A stretch of 64,000 nucleotides of DNA from DAOTTY01 sp034437575 (GTDB lineage: Bacteria; Chloroflexota; Anaerolineae; Aggregatilineales; Phototrophicaceae): assembly GCA_034437575.1 (NCBI GenBank), contig DAOTTY010000081.1:68632-132631 (forward strand), written 5' to 3'. Both the position numbers and the translations under genes were made by a program. Shown one piece after another: positions 26,420 to 34,841 of the stretch (its first letter is position 1; every line of letters begins with the position of its first letter). The notes under the pieces are model-generated. The model saw only the letters and a program-made list of their open reading frames with translations, had not been told where the DNA came from and made no database searches.

Positions 26420-27187
26420 TTGGTTCATTATCGTACTGTCAACACACCGGCGGATATGGAACGAGTGGTTGACCTGGAAATCGCAATCTGGGGCGTCGGT
26501 GATCGAGATGCTTTTGCTCCCCACCTGATGTGCCTGCTGCCCATAAACGGTGGCGCTGTTATAGTGGCTGAGGCAGACGAAGAGTTCGTCGGGTTTTGTG
26601 CATCAATCCCCGCGCTGCGCGACGGCATACCCATGTTATGGTCGTTCATGGCGGGAGTGCATCCCAGCTATCAGGGTCAGGGCATTGGTTATGCACTCAA
26701 GCATTATCAGCGCCAGTGGGCAGCCGACAACGGCTTCTCACAAATCCACTGGACGTTTGACCCACTCAAAAGCCGCAATGCCAACTTTAACTTGAACCTG
26801 TTGGGAGCAGTCGGTTATCGCTATCACCCCAATCTCTATGGTCGGATGGTTGATGCCATCAATGTTCATCCACTCCCATCAGATCGCTTAGAGGTTTGCT
26901 GGAATGTTACCGATAAGACGCAAGACAAAACCATCGAGGCTAATGTGAGCCATGATGATGTCCTCATGTTGGTTGACCGCCCGACAACGAACTGTGAAAC
27001 ATCCCTGGTAGATACTCTACCGCCGTATGTCGGTATTCAATCGCCACCCGCTGCGGCAGCAAACTTGGAATCCTGGCAAAGCAAGATGAGGCATGCTTTT
27101 TTGTATGCCTTTGCACACGGTTTCCGCGTGCGCCGTTACGTCCAGGACGATGCAGCAAGTTATTACCTGCTGCATCGGGTGGGCTAA
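26420..27187 (+). CDS. GNAT-family N-acetyltransferase
   Basis: A 255-residue protein whose first 150 residues form a GNAT domain with the acetyl-CoA loop HPSYQGQGIGYALKHYQ (near residue 90). The downstream strand IHWTFDPLKSRNANFNLNLLG resembles the group annotated as predicted GNAT proteins (COG3375). The C-terminal 100 residues are poorly recognised. The start is taken as TTG 26420, giving VHYRTVNTPADMERVVDLE, a normal GNAT beginning; no strong Shine-Dalgarno is seen. The stop shares four bases with the convergent gene. Confidence 0.8.
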   Translation: MVHYRTVNTPADMERVVDLEIAIWGVGDRDAFAPHLMCLLPINGGAVIVAEADEEFVGFCASIPALRDGIPMLWSFMAGVHPSYQGQGIGYALKHYQRQWAADNGFSQIHWTFDPLKSRNANFNLNLLGAVGYRYHPNLYGRMVDAINVHPLPSDRLEVCWNVTDKTQDKTIEANVSHDDVLMLVDRPTTNCETSLVDTLPPYVGIQSPPAAAANLESWQSKMRHAFLYAFAHGFRVRRYVQDDAASYYLLHRVG

Positions 27188-28242
27188 CGCATTACTGTGG
27201 ACTGACGTTGGCTGTCCAGAGCAACATAGTAAATGTCTGGGCTGAAGATCGTGTGTGCGAACAGGGTCATGTCTGGTGAAATTGAGAGGCCCGCGATTGG
27301 CGCTGCAAGGTCTGTGTATACAACGATTTCCACCTCATCATTGGTGCAGCCACCGTTCTCGCGGCACTCCTGCGGGTCTACACGCCCAATCACACCCCGT
27401 GTACCCAGTGAATATGAAATGTACAACAGGTTATCTGGCCCCATAGTAATACCCGTTGTACTCTGTAAACCACTCACAAGGGGTTGTACCTTGTCGGTCT
27501 CGGTTGCATCAATAGGGCCACCCTCGTCGATGATCTCAGCGTCAATCCACTCAATAGCGCGGCGGGCACTTCCGTTATTTGCAACATAAACCGCAGTATC
27601 GTCTGCCACAATGCCCGCAGGTGAACGGAACCCACTGGCTACCTCAGTAACCTCACCTTCACGATCAATCAAAACAATGTTATTCCCCAACAAGTTTGTG
27701 ATTATGAATCGTTCATCGAAGTCATCAATGCCCCACGGCCCGTTAAGTTCTGATGCCACGGTTTGCGTTGCACCCTGGTTCTGAATCAGAATCAACTCAT
27801 TTGTTTGGAAATCGGGCACCCACAAGTTTAGGAATCCGTTTTCATCATCTTCTGCATACAATGTGTGTGCGTTGCGAACTCCCCAGATGTACGTCGCTGT
27901 GACACCCGTTTCAGCATCAATCTCGTAGAGCGTCCAGTCACCATTGCAAGACACGTATAAGTTACCATTGTGCCAGAAGATGCCGTTGGGCCGTTGCACG
28001 TTGCCAGACAGAATACGCAGGTCTGACTGAATAAAGGGTTCATCAATGACAACGGAGGTAACTGGCGTAACCTGAGCGTTTGACGCTGCTGTCTCGTTTG
28101 TCTTTGCTGTAGGTGTGGGTGTTTTAGAGGGTAACGGGTCGCCATCTTGAGCAAAGCTGAAGCCGCTGAAGCCCGTTGCGGTTGTCATCCCAACCAGGGC
28201 AACCACGATGAAGAGAAATCGCACAGAGGTTTGAAGGGGCAT
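27184..28242 (-). CDS. Secreted NHL/SMP-30-like beta-propeller protein
   Basis: A 352-residue exported protein with a signal peptide (FLFIVVALVGMTTATGFSG) and a Thr/Pro-rich linker. The propeller of about 290 residues has recurring blade patterns: RPNGIFWHNGNLYVSCNG, NGPWGIDDFDERFIITN, SPAGIVADDTAVYVANNG and TGITMGPDNLLYISYS. It resembles lactonase-like or NHL-repeat proteins, but no catalytic metal site can be assigned. It is convergent with the acetyltransferase gene, sharing the CTAA stop overlap. Confidence 0.75.
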   Translation of the reverse strand: MPLQTSVRFLFIVVALVGMTTATGFSGFSFAQDGDPLPSKTPTPTAKTNETAASNAQVTPVTSVVIDEPFIQSDLRILSGNVQRPNGIFWHNGNLYVSCNGDWTLYEIDAETGVTATYIWGVRNAHTLYAEDDENGFLNLWVPDFQTNELILIQNQGATQTVASELNGPWGIDDFDERFIITNLLGNNIVLIDREGEVTEVASGFRSPAGIVADDTAVYVANNGSARRAIEWIDAEIIDEGGPIDATETDKVQPLVSGLQSTTGITMGPDNLLYISYSLGTRGVIGRVDPQECRENGGCTNDEVEIVVYTDLAAPIAGLSISPDMTLFAHTIFSPDIYYVALDSQRQSTVMR

Positions 28243-28271
28243 TTATTCAGTCCATGTCGTAAACTAAGGTA

Positions 28272-30506
28272 CTACGATGTATCAGTAGTCATCATACCGT
28301 CTAGCATAGCAGGAATCGAGACAAAAAACGCTGTCCCGCGCCCCTCAGCACTTTCTAACCAAACTCGTCCCTCGTGGTTCTCAACAACAGTTTTCACCAG
28401 ATGCAAACCCAATCCTGTACCACTAATATGTTCAGCTCCTTTTTGATTAGCACGGAAGAAACTTTCAAATACTCGTGTCTGATCTTCTTGGGGAATACCG
28501 ATACCGTTGTCATGCACTTCAAAGATCACATAATTGCCGTCTAGGTACACGCCCAAACGAACCTCACCCTGTGCTGGAGTGAACTTTATCGCGTTCTCTA
28601 CCAGGTTGCTAATGGCCCGTTCAAGTTGGCCAGAATCGCCCGAAAGCAGTGGTAGTTCGTTCGGAATCTGTGCTGTGAGGGCAATCTGTTTGTTGGATGC
28701 CATCTCGGTCATGTCCGCGATCACATTCCGTAAAACATGATCGGGTCGGCAAGTTTGGAAAGCCTTTTTGCCAGTGCGTATCCGTTCCATATCCAAAACC
28801 CCGCCGATGATTCGATACATGCGATTGAGCTGCTTTTCGATCACCTTTGTTGAATGCATCAGTTCCGCGTCAGGGGCGTTCTCAAGGGCATCGGAAAGCA
28901 AGTCAACATGCGCCATTGCCGCCTGTAATGGGTTTTTGAGGTCGTGGCTGGTCATCCGAACCATTTCGCTCTTGAGGCGGTCATATTCTTTGAGTTGCGT
29001 CACGTCATTCAGTACCGCTACCCATCCCTCAATGCCATCGTCATCACCAGGATACCCTAATGAAGTCAGGTGTGTAACATATACACTTTCCTCAATCACA
29101 ACTTCGTAGGAGAAGGTGCGAGAATGGCGTACCTGTCGGTACGTTTGCAAATAGCTTTTCGGCAGCACATCCGCTGGCAAAATTTCTGTGATCGGCTGCG
29201 AAATATACTTCAATGGGGGGAACAAACGCTCCGCAGCAGCATTAGCGAAGATCAACTCCAGCTTGCGATTAACCGCAATGACCGGATTTTCAGTGCTGGC
29301 CAACAGGGTTTCAAATTGGTTTCGCGCTTGCTCAATCTGTTGCGTGAGCAAATTCTGACTGTTAAACAATTCACCGTGGATGATCGCAATAGTGACCTGC
29401 ACCCCCAACATCTCAAGTAGGTAAACGTCCTCTGCACCAAAGGTGCGCCCATGCCGTCCAGATACCACCATCAAGGCACCAATCGCGTCTTTACCAGAAA
29501 TCAGTGGGACGCACGCGACTGAACCGAATGTTTCGGTCGAAAGTGGTAAATCGCTGAGTTTGTGCCAATCCTGTGAGTAGTTTCCTAATCGAATGGGGCG
29601 TTTTGTGTCGATCACAGCCCCGGCAACACCTTCATGAGGAGGTAACACAATACCCTTAAACTGCTCCGGGAAACCATACACGGCTGCCAGGCGAATGCGA
29701 TCCAATTCCTTCAAAAAGATAGCCACACCATCCGCTTTTAGCCATTGGCCTGCCTGCTCAGCAATTTGCACCAATGCGCTCTCAACTGTGATCTGACTCG
29801 TGATCGCAAGGCTCATGCTGTGCATCGCTTCTACCTGAGAGTTGCGTTCACGTAGTGGCAGAATGATTTCTTGATGCAAAAAGGCAATCCCCAACAGCAC
29901 CACTGCACCAGAACTCACCATAATAGACAGCGTCAACGTTTGCAGGGTTGGGTTCATCAAACTGATCCCCTGACCAATCGTGAAGGTCACCAACCCCAAA
30001 CGCAGGCTCAAATGGGGGATGCGGGCACGGTAACGCCACAGCAGTTGAATTGCTGTACCGTTGAAGATCACGAAAATAATTGCATGTAGGCGAAAAGTCG
30101 TATTCAGGTTCGACAGGCTGTAATCCATAAATTGGCTCGTGCTTGCAATCATGAATTGGTAAATCAACAAGGCTGCCAACCCAACAAGTACGATTAGCCG
30201 GAACCGCGATGTGTGTACACTGACTGAGGAAGCGGTTACCGCGTAAAGTGAGAGACTCGCCGCAGAAAAGCCGATCTGCATCATGTTTACGGCAACCCGT
30301 TCAAACGCGACACCCTGCCCTAACACAACAAAGCTAACTGATAGCAACGACCCCGTACTCCACAACGTTACCGCAAACAGGAACATCGCAAAAAACTGAT
30401 TCTGTATCTTATACCGATCATGCCACAAGATAATCATCAGGAACCCCAGCGCCATCACCAGGGTTACTGCATTGACCATCAACGCGGCGCTGTAGAAGCT
30501 AGGCAT
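28272..30506 (-). CDS. Sensor histidine kinase with 7TM, GAF and PAS domains
   Basis: A 744-residue membrane sensor. The N-terminal 215 residues contain about seven helices in the style of the HisK_N 7TM region. A GAF domain follows (about 225-385), a coiled segment, and a PAS domain (about 400-510, NPVIAVNRKLELIFANAAAE). The HisKA domain has its phospho-His in SHDLKNPLQAAMAHVDLL, and the HATPase has NLVENAIKFTP, DNGIGIP and GTGLGLHL. It lies 5 nt after an OmpR-type regulator gene and should phosphorylate that protein. The signal is unknown. Confidence 0.92.
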   Translation of the reverse strand: MPSFYSAALMVNAVTLVMALGFLMIILWHDRYKIQNQFFAMFLFAVTLWSTGSLLSVSFVVLGQGVAFERVAVNMMQIGFSAASLSLYAVTASSVSVHTSRFRLIVLVGLAALLIYQFMIASTSQFMDYSLSNLNTTFRLHAIIFVIFNGTAIQLLWRYRARIPHLSLRLGLVTFTIGQGISLMNPTLQTLTLSIMVSSGAVVLLGIAFLHQEIILPLRERNSQVEAMHSMSLAITSQITVESALVQIAEQAGQWLKADGVAIFLKELDRIRLAAVYGFPEQFKGIVLPPHEGVAGAVIDTKRPIRLGNYSQDWHKLSDLPLSTETFGSVACVPLISGKDAIGALMVVSGRHGRTFGAEDVYLLEMLGVQVTIAIIHGELFNSQNLLTQQIEQARNQFETLLASTENPVIAVNRKLELIFANAAAERLFPPLKYISQPITEILPADVLPKSYLQTYRQVRHSRTFSYEVVIEESVYVTHLTSLGYPGDDDGIEGWVAVLNDVTQLKEYDRLKSEMVRMTSHDLKNPLQAAMAHVDLLSDALENAPDAELMHSTKVIEKQLNRMYRIIGGVLDMERIRTGKKAFQTCRPDHVLRNVIADMTEMASNKQIALTAQIPNELPLLSGDSGQLERAISNLVENAIKFTPAQGEVRLGVYLDGNYVIFEVHDNGIGIPQEDQTRVFESFFRANQKGAEHISGTGLGLHLVKTVVENHEGRVWLESAEGRGTAFFVSIPAMLDGMMTTDTS

Positions 30507-30511
30507 TGGCG

Positions 30512-31213
30512 TTAACTATCACTGTCGGCTTGCTTTTCAAACCGATACCCCACACGGTGTTCCGTTAAAATGTAGATCGGGTTGGCCGGTTCTGGCTCAA
30601 TCTTCCGGCGTAGTTGGCTAATGTACACACGCGGGTAGTAGATGTCATCAATGTACTCTTTACCCCACACCTGCTCAAGCAGTTCGCGCTGCGTAACGAC
30701 ATGACCGGCATGATCTAACAATACCGCCAGCAGCTTAAATTCGGTCGGTGTCAGGTGGATTTTGCGGCCTTCCACATGAACATGACGCCGCTGCAAGTCC
30801 ACGCTCAGGTAACCATCATCATAACCCTGTTCTGTTTCGTTATTAGCCAATTGTGCCCGCCGCAAAATAGCGTTCACACGGGCAACAAACTCATTCATCC
30901 GCACCGGCTTGATGAGGTATTCATCTGCACCAGCGTTCAGGCCCTCAATAACATCATCCTCTGTGATCGCATTAGCCGATAGCATCACGATGGGCGTATC
31001 AGAAACCTCCCGAATGCGCCGGCATGTTGTCAGGCCGTCCATCTCACCCGGCATCACGATGTCTAAAATAACCATATCTGGATGTTCACTGTGAAAAGCC
31101 TTGAGGCCATCAAGGCCATCAGCACGGAGTACAACTTCAAAATCTTCCTTGCGAAGTTTAAGCCCCAGTGCCTCGCGGATGTCTTGTTCATCGTCTACGA
31201 TTAGTATCTTCAT
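30512..31213 (-). CDS. OmpR/PhoB-family response regulator
   Basis: A 233-residue DNA-binding response regulator. The receiver has ILIVDDEQD, the phospho-Asp in MVILDIVMPG, Thr/Ser in IVMLSAN and Lys in YLIKPVR. The C-terminal winged helix (about 135-230) has LTPTEFKLLAVLLDHAGHVV, REVY-type PRVYISQLRRKIE and HRVGYRF. The start is ATG 31213 (MKILIVDDEQD); the frame is open further upstream but without domain sequence. It forms an operon with the 7TM kinase and diverges from a large PKD lipoprotein, which is a plausible target. Confidence 0.93.
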   Translation of the reverse strand: MKILIVDDEQDIREALGLKLRKEDFEVVLRADGLDGLKAFHSEHPDMVILDIVMPGEMDGLTTCRRIREVSDTPIVMLSANAITEDDVIEGLNAGADEYLIKPVRMNEFVARVNAILRRAQLANNETEQGYDDGYLSVDLQRRHVHVEGRKIHLTPTEFKLLAVLLDHAGHVVTQRELLEQVWGKEYIDDIYYPRVYISQLRRKIEPEPANPIYILTEHRVGYRFEKQADSDS

Positions 31214-31255
31214 GTTGCGTTGCCATACCGTCAGGTCGCTAAATGGAATTGTGAT

Positions 31256-31272
31256 TATAATACTGATATTAT
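31256..31272 (+). promoter_or_regulatory. Consensus -10 box inside a palindrome
   Basis: TATAAT (31256-31261) lies 43 nt before the lipoprotein ATG and overlaps a perfect dyad, ATAATA (31257-31262), CTGA, TATTAT (31267-31272). No good -35 is seen, which fits an activator-dependent or repressed promoter. It is in the divergent space between the two-component operon and the lipoprotein gene. Confidence 0.5.
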
Positions 31273-31303
31273 TCGCAACCCTCGACTTTGGAAAGGACTT
31301 TGC

Positions 31304-34300
31304 ATGAATTCCCCTGACATCATGCCCTTCAGGCAATTATTGAGCCTGGTTTCGTTAACAATTATTGCGGTTATTGTCACAAGCTGTACCCTGGTCGCGG
31401 CACCAGAGCCAACAGAAAGCGCTGGACTGGCCCCCACCAATACAGTACCGCCCACGCGCACGCCAGTTGGCGCGATCAACCTGCCCACATCTTTACCAAC
31501 ATTAACCTCTGTACCCATCACGCAGCCCGGTGGAGGCACGGTTCCAACGGCAATCGTGGCCAATCCACCCACAGCTGTTCCGCCTGTGGTCTCTCAGAAC
31601 ACCCCTTTGCCCATCAGTATCGTGATATTGTCGCCAGTCCCCGGTAACATTGTATCTGGCACTGTTCAGGTGCTAGGGGCAGCCTCGCATCCACAATTTT
31701 TGCAATATCAACTTGAATATGGCCCCGACCCGAATCCAGGCAATTTGTGGTTCCCGGCAACGGGCGTGTCACAGTCTCCGGTCTTTAGTGGTCTACTCGG
31801 CCTATGGAACACAACAACGATCAATGACGACCGCTACCAACTTCGCCTGCGTGTAACGCTGACCGATGGCACGATACTGGCCACTGTCGTCAACAACATT
31901 CGCGTACAAAATCAACAGCCCACTCCTGTTCCCACTGCCACCACCCTTCCGCGCCCTATCGCGGCCTTTACTCAAAACACAACATCCGGGCGGGTGCCGC
32001 TCGTCGTGAATTTCACCAACCAATCATCCGGGCAAATCACCGGTTACACCTGGAATTTTGGGGATGGTGGCAGTAGTACAGAAATCAACCCCACCCACAC
32101 ATTCCGCAATCCGGGCGTTTACACGGTCTTACTTACCGCTCGCGGGCCAGGCGGCTCATCAAACGTTTCACGGCAAATTAGCGTACAAAGCCCAACAGCA
32201 CCTGTCGCCGCATTCGGACAGAACCGCGTCAGTGGAGAGTCACCCCTGGTGGTGCAGTTCAGAGACCAATCGACGGGCAACATTACCTCAAGAGAGTGGC
32301 GCTTCGGGGACGGCACAACCAGCAGCGCCCGTGAACCCGAACACACCTTCACAGAGGTCGGAACGTACAACGTCATCCTGAGCGTGTCTGGACCGGGTGG
32401 GTCTTCCTCAGTTCGTCGTCAGATCACCGTAGAAAACCCGAACGTTCCACCACCGGATGCAGCGTTCTCTGCAAGTGCTACAAGTGGTGAAGCGCCGCTC
32501 ACGGTCGACTTTACGAGCGATTCCAACGACAACGTTAGCACCTATGATTGGCGCATTGATGACGAAACCATAAGTAATAACGCTGAGGTTGATTTCACCT
32601 TCACCCAGCCCGGTGATTACTTGGTTCAGCTTGTGGTGACAGGTGACGGCGGACAGGACACGGCTCAACAGACAATCAATGTGACGGCACCGCCAGATGC
32701 CCCTGACGTGAATATTGCCGCCGCGCCAGAAGACGGCGACATACCGCTCCAGGTCGCATTTAGCACGACAGTCAACAGCGGTGAAGTCACATCCTATACC
32801 TGGGATTTTGGTGACGGCAACACGGGCAGTGGGGCCAATACCTCACATACCTACACAGAAGTCGGCACCTACACGGTAGCACTGACTGCCGAGGGGCCGG
32901 GTGGCACAGACACAGAGACGCTGACAGTGAGTGCGACTGAAGCGCTTGCCCCACCGCAGGCCGATTTCGACTTTGTTCTGGATGAGAATGATCTTAATGA
33001 TCTGACCGTCAACTTTACCAATCTCTCCTCTGGTGATGAGCTAACCTATGCCTGGGATTTTGGCGATGGAACCACCAGCAGCAACCCGGCCCCACAGCAT
33101 GTCTACAGTAGCTACGGCACCTATACGGTACAGTTGACAGTGTCTAACCCCACAGGCGATGACACAGCAGCGGCTGAGATTACGCTCACGGAACCCTTGC
33201 AATCGGTACAGGCAGTCGTGAGCGCAGCCCCGACCAACACCCAGCCCAATGTCATGATTCAGTTCGATAGCAGCGGATCAACAGGTGACATTGCAACTTA
33301 CGCCTGGGACTTCGGCGATGGAACAACGAGTGACCAGCCCAACCCAACCCATATGTATGCTCAGACTGGCACCTTCACCGCGACGCTGGCATTAACTGGC
33401 CAGGATGGCAGCAGCAGTATGGATACGATTGACATTGTCGTCGCAGATGCCCTGCAAGCGGTGTTCACGGCGAACCCGAACCCGGCAGCGGTGAACCAGC
33501 CAATTGAGTTTGATAGCAGCCCGTCAACGGGGGTCATCGTCAGCTACAGTTGGGACTTCGGGGATGGGACGACGAGCGATCAGGCCAAACCCATGCACAC
33601 CTACGCGGCAGGCGGCGAGTACACGGTGCGGCTGGTGGTGAGCGACGGGGCCACGCAAAGCGAGGCCAGCAACGTGGTGAGCGTGGCCGCGCCGCTGCAA
33701 GCGGTGTTCACGGCGAACCCGAACCCGGCAGCAGTGAACCAGCCAATTGAGTTTGATGCGAGTGACTCCAGCGGTAACATTGCAACGTTCGCCTGGGACT
33801 TCGGTAACGGGCTAACCAGCAATGAACCCGCTCCGATGGTCCCCTATCAGCAGGGAGGTGACTACACCGTAACCCTCACCTTGACCAGTATTGGTGGGCA
33901 AACAAGCGAAACGACACAAACGGTCACGGTCAATGATGCCCCACCACCACCCGCAAACCCTGCCATCGTTTTCGTGTCTGAGCGTGAAGGCAATCGCCAA
34001 ATCTTCTTGATGGATGCTGATGGTAACAACGTCATACGCCTGACTGATACCGGGGGCAGGGCCGAATTTCCGTCATGGTCGGTTAATAATGAAATTGTCT
34101 ACTCCCAAGACGAACAACTGACCCTTATTGGCGTTGACGGCAGCAATGTACGCAGTGTATCTGCCGATGGGGGGGCTACATCTGTCGCAGGTATTCAACC
34201 AGTCTGGTCGCCAGATGGTGCCCGCATTGCGTTTGCTACCGAGCAAAACGGTAACAGAGACATCTACGTGATTGACGCCAATGGGGCCAATCTCACGCAG

Positions 34301-34756
34301 CTCACGACTGACCCCGCAGACGATCAGCACCCATCCTGGTCCCCGGACGGTAACCAGCTTGCATTTACATCAAACCGCGATGGCCAGAACGAAATATACA
34401 CCTATGATGTCAACAGCGGCGCATTGACGCGCATTACCGAAAACGACGCCAGCGATGTTCAACCATCCTGGTCACGAAACGGTACCCAAATTGCATTCAC
34501 CTCTGACCGCAATGACAACAATCAGGAGATTTACGTGATGGACGCCAATGGTGACAACGTAAACCGCCTGACGAACTCACCCGACGCGGATACGCAACCA
34601 TCGTGGTCTGCTGATAACAATCAGATCGTGTTTGTTTCTCAGCGTGATGGGGGAGACCGTGAAATTTATGTAATGGACGCTAACGGCAGCAACCCCACCC
34701 GCCTGACAGATGCCCCTGGCCAAGACGTGCAACCGACGTTTAAGCCAACCCCCTAA
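31304..34756 (+). CDS. Large surface lipoprotein: Ig-like, eight PKD domains, TolB propeller
   Basis: A 1150-residue lipoprotein. Start ATG 31304 gives a signal peptide ending in the lipobox IVTSC. Next come a Thr/Pro-rich linker, one Ig-like domain (VILSPVPGNIVSGTVQVLG), and eight PKD domains of about 85 residues, most with the WDFGDGTT-type core. A C-terminal PD40/TolB propeller has blades such as QIFLMDADGNNVIRLTD, IYVIDANGANLTQLT and EIYVMDANGSNPTRLTD. PKD and TolB modules are typical of extracellular adhesion or polymer binding. PKD domains 7 and 8 begin with almost identical DNA. An AAAGGA lies just upstream of the start. Confidence 0.9.
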   Translation: MNSPDIMPFRQLLSLVSLTIIAVIVTSCTLVAAPEPTESAGLAPTNTVPPTRTPVGAINLPTSLPTLTSVPITQPGGGTVPTAIVANPPTAVPPVVSQNTPLPISIVILSPVPGNIVSGTVQVLGAASHPQFLQYQLEYGPDPNPGNLWFPATGVSQSPVFSGLLGLWNTTTINDDRYQLRLRVTLTDGTILATVVNNIRVQNQQPTPVPTATTLPRPIAAFTQNTTSGRVPLVVNFTNQSSGQITGYTWNFGDGGSSTEINPTHTFRNPGVYTVLLTARGPGGSSNVSRQISVQSPTAPVAAFGQNRVSGESPLVVQFRDQSTGNITSREWRFGDGTTSSAREPEHTFTEVGTYNVILSVSGPGGSSSVRRQITVENPNVPPPDAAFSASATSGEAPLTVDFTSDSNDNVSTYDWRIDDETISNNAEVDFTFTQPGDYLVQLVVTGDGGQDTAQQTINVTAPPDAPDVNIAAAPEDGDIPLQVAFSTTVNSGEVTSYTWDFGDGNTGSGANTSHTYTEVGTYTVALTAEGPGGTDTETLTVSATEALAPPQADFDFVLDENDLNDLTVNFTNLSSGDELTYAWDFGDGTTSSNPAPQHVYSSYGTYTVQLTVSNPTGDDTAAAEITLTEPLQSVQAVVSAAPTNTQPNVMIQFDSSGSTGDIATYAWDFGDGTTSDQPNPTHMYAQTGTFTATLALTGQDGSSSMDTIDIVVADALQAVFTANPNPAAVNQPIEFDSSPSTGVIVSYSWDFGDGTTSDQAKPMHTYAAGGEYTVRLVVSDGATQSEASNVVSVAAPLQAVFTANPNPAAVNQPIEFDASDSSGNIATFAWDFGNGLTSNEPAPMVPYQQGGDYTVTLTLTSIGGQTSETTQTVTVNDAPPPPANPAIVFVSEREGNRQIFLMDADGNNVIRLTDTGGRAEFPSWSVNNEIVYSQDEQLTLIGVDGSNVRSVSADGGATSVAGIQPVWSPDGARIAFATEQNGNRDIYVIDANGANLTQLTTDPADDQHPSWSPDGNQLAFTSNRDGQNEIYTYDVNSGALTRITENDASDVQPSWSRNGTQIAFTSDRNDNNQEIYVMDANGDNVNRLTNSPDADTQPSWSADNNQIVFVSQRDGGDREIYVMDANGSNPTRLTDAPGQDVQPTFKPTP
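33452..33514 (+). repeat. 63-nt intragenic repeat, copy 1
   Basis: Start of PKD domain 7. It matches 33695-33757 at 62 of 63 bases; the copies are 243 nt (81 codons) apart. Both encode LQAVFTANPNPAAVNQPIEF. Confidence 0.9.
33695..33757 (+). repeat. 63-nt intragenic repeat, copy 2
   Basis: Start of PKD domain 8, with one silent G-to-A difference from copy 1. The other PKD domains of the gene do not show such nucleotide identity, so the duplication or conversion looks recent. Confidence 0.9.
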
Positions 34757-34764
34757 TACGTTTC

Positions 34765-34802
34765 ATCACCGTCATGTGTCAAGTCATGTGGCGGTGATTT
34801 TC
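34765..34802 (+). terminator. Probable terminator of the PKD lipoprotein gene
   Basis: ATCACCG (34765-34771) pairs with CGGTGAT (34792-34798), with CATG/CATG available to extend the stem inside. The right arm runs into TTTTC, 9 nt after the stop codon. Confidence 0.55.
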
Positions 34803-34841
34803 AACTTTCCACCCATCCATGTGCATGATAGGATGTCGTTC

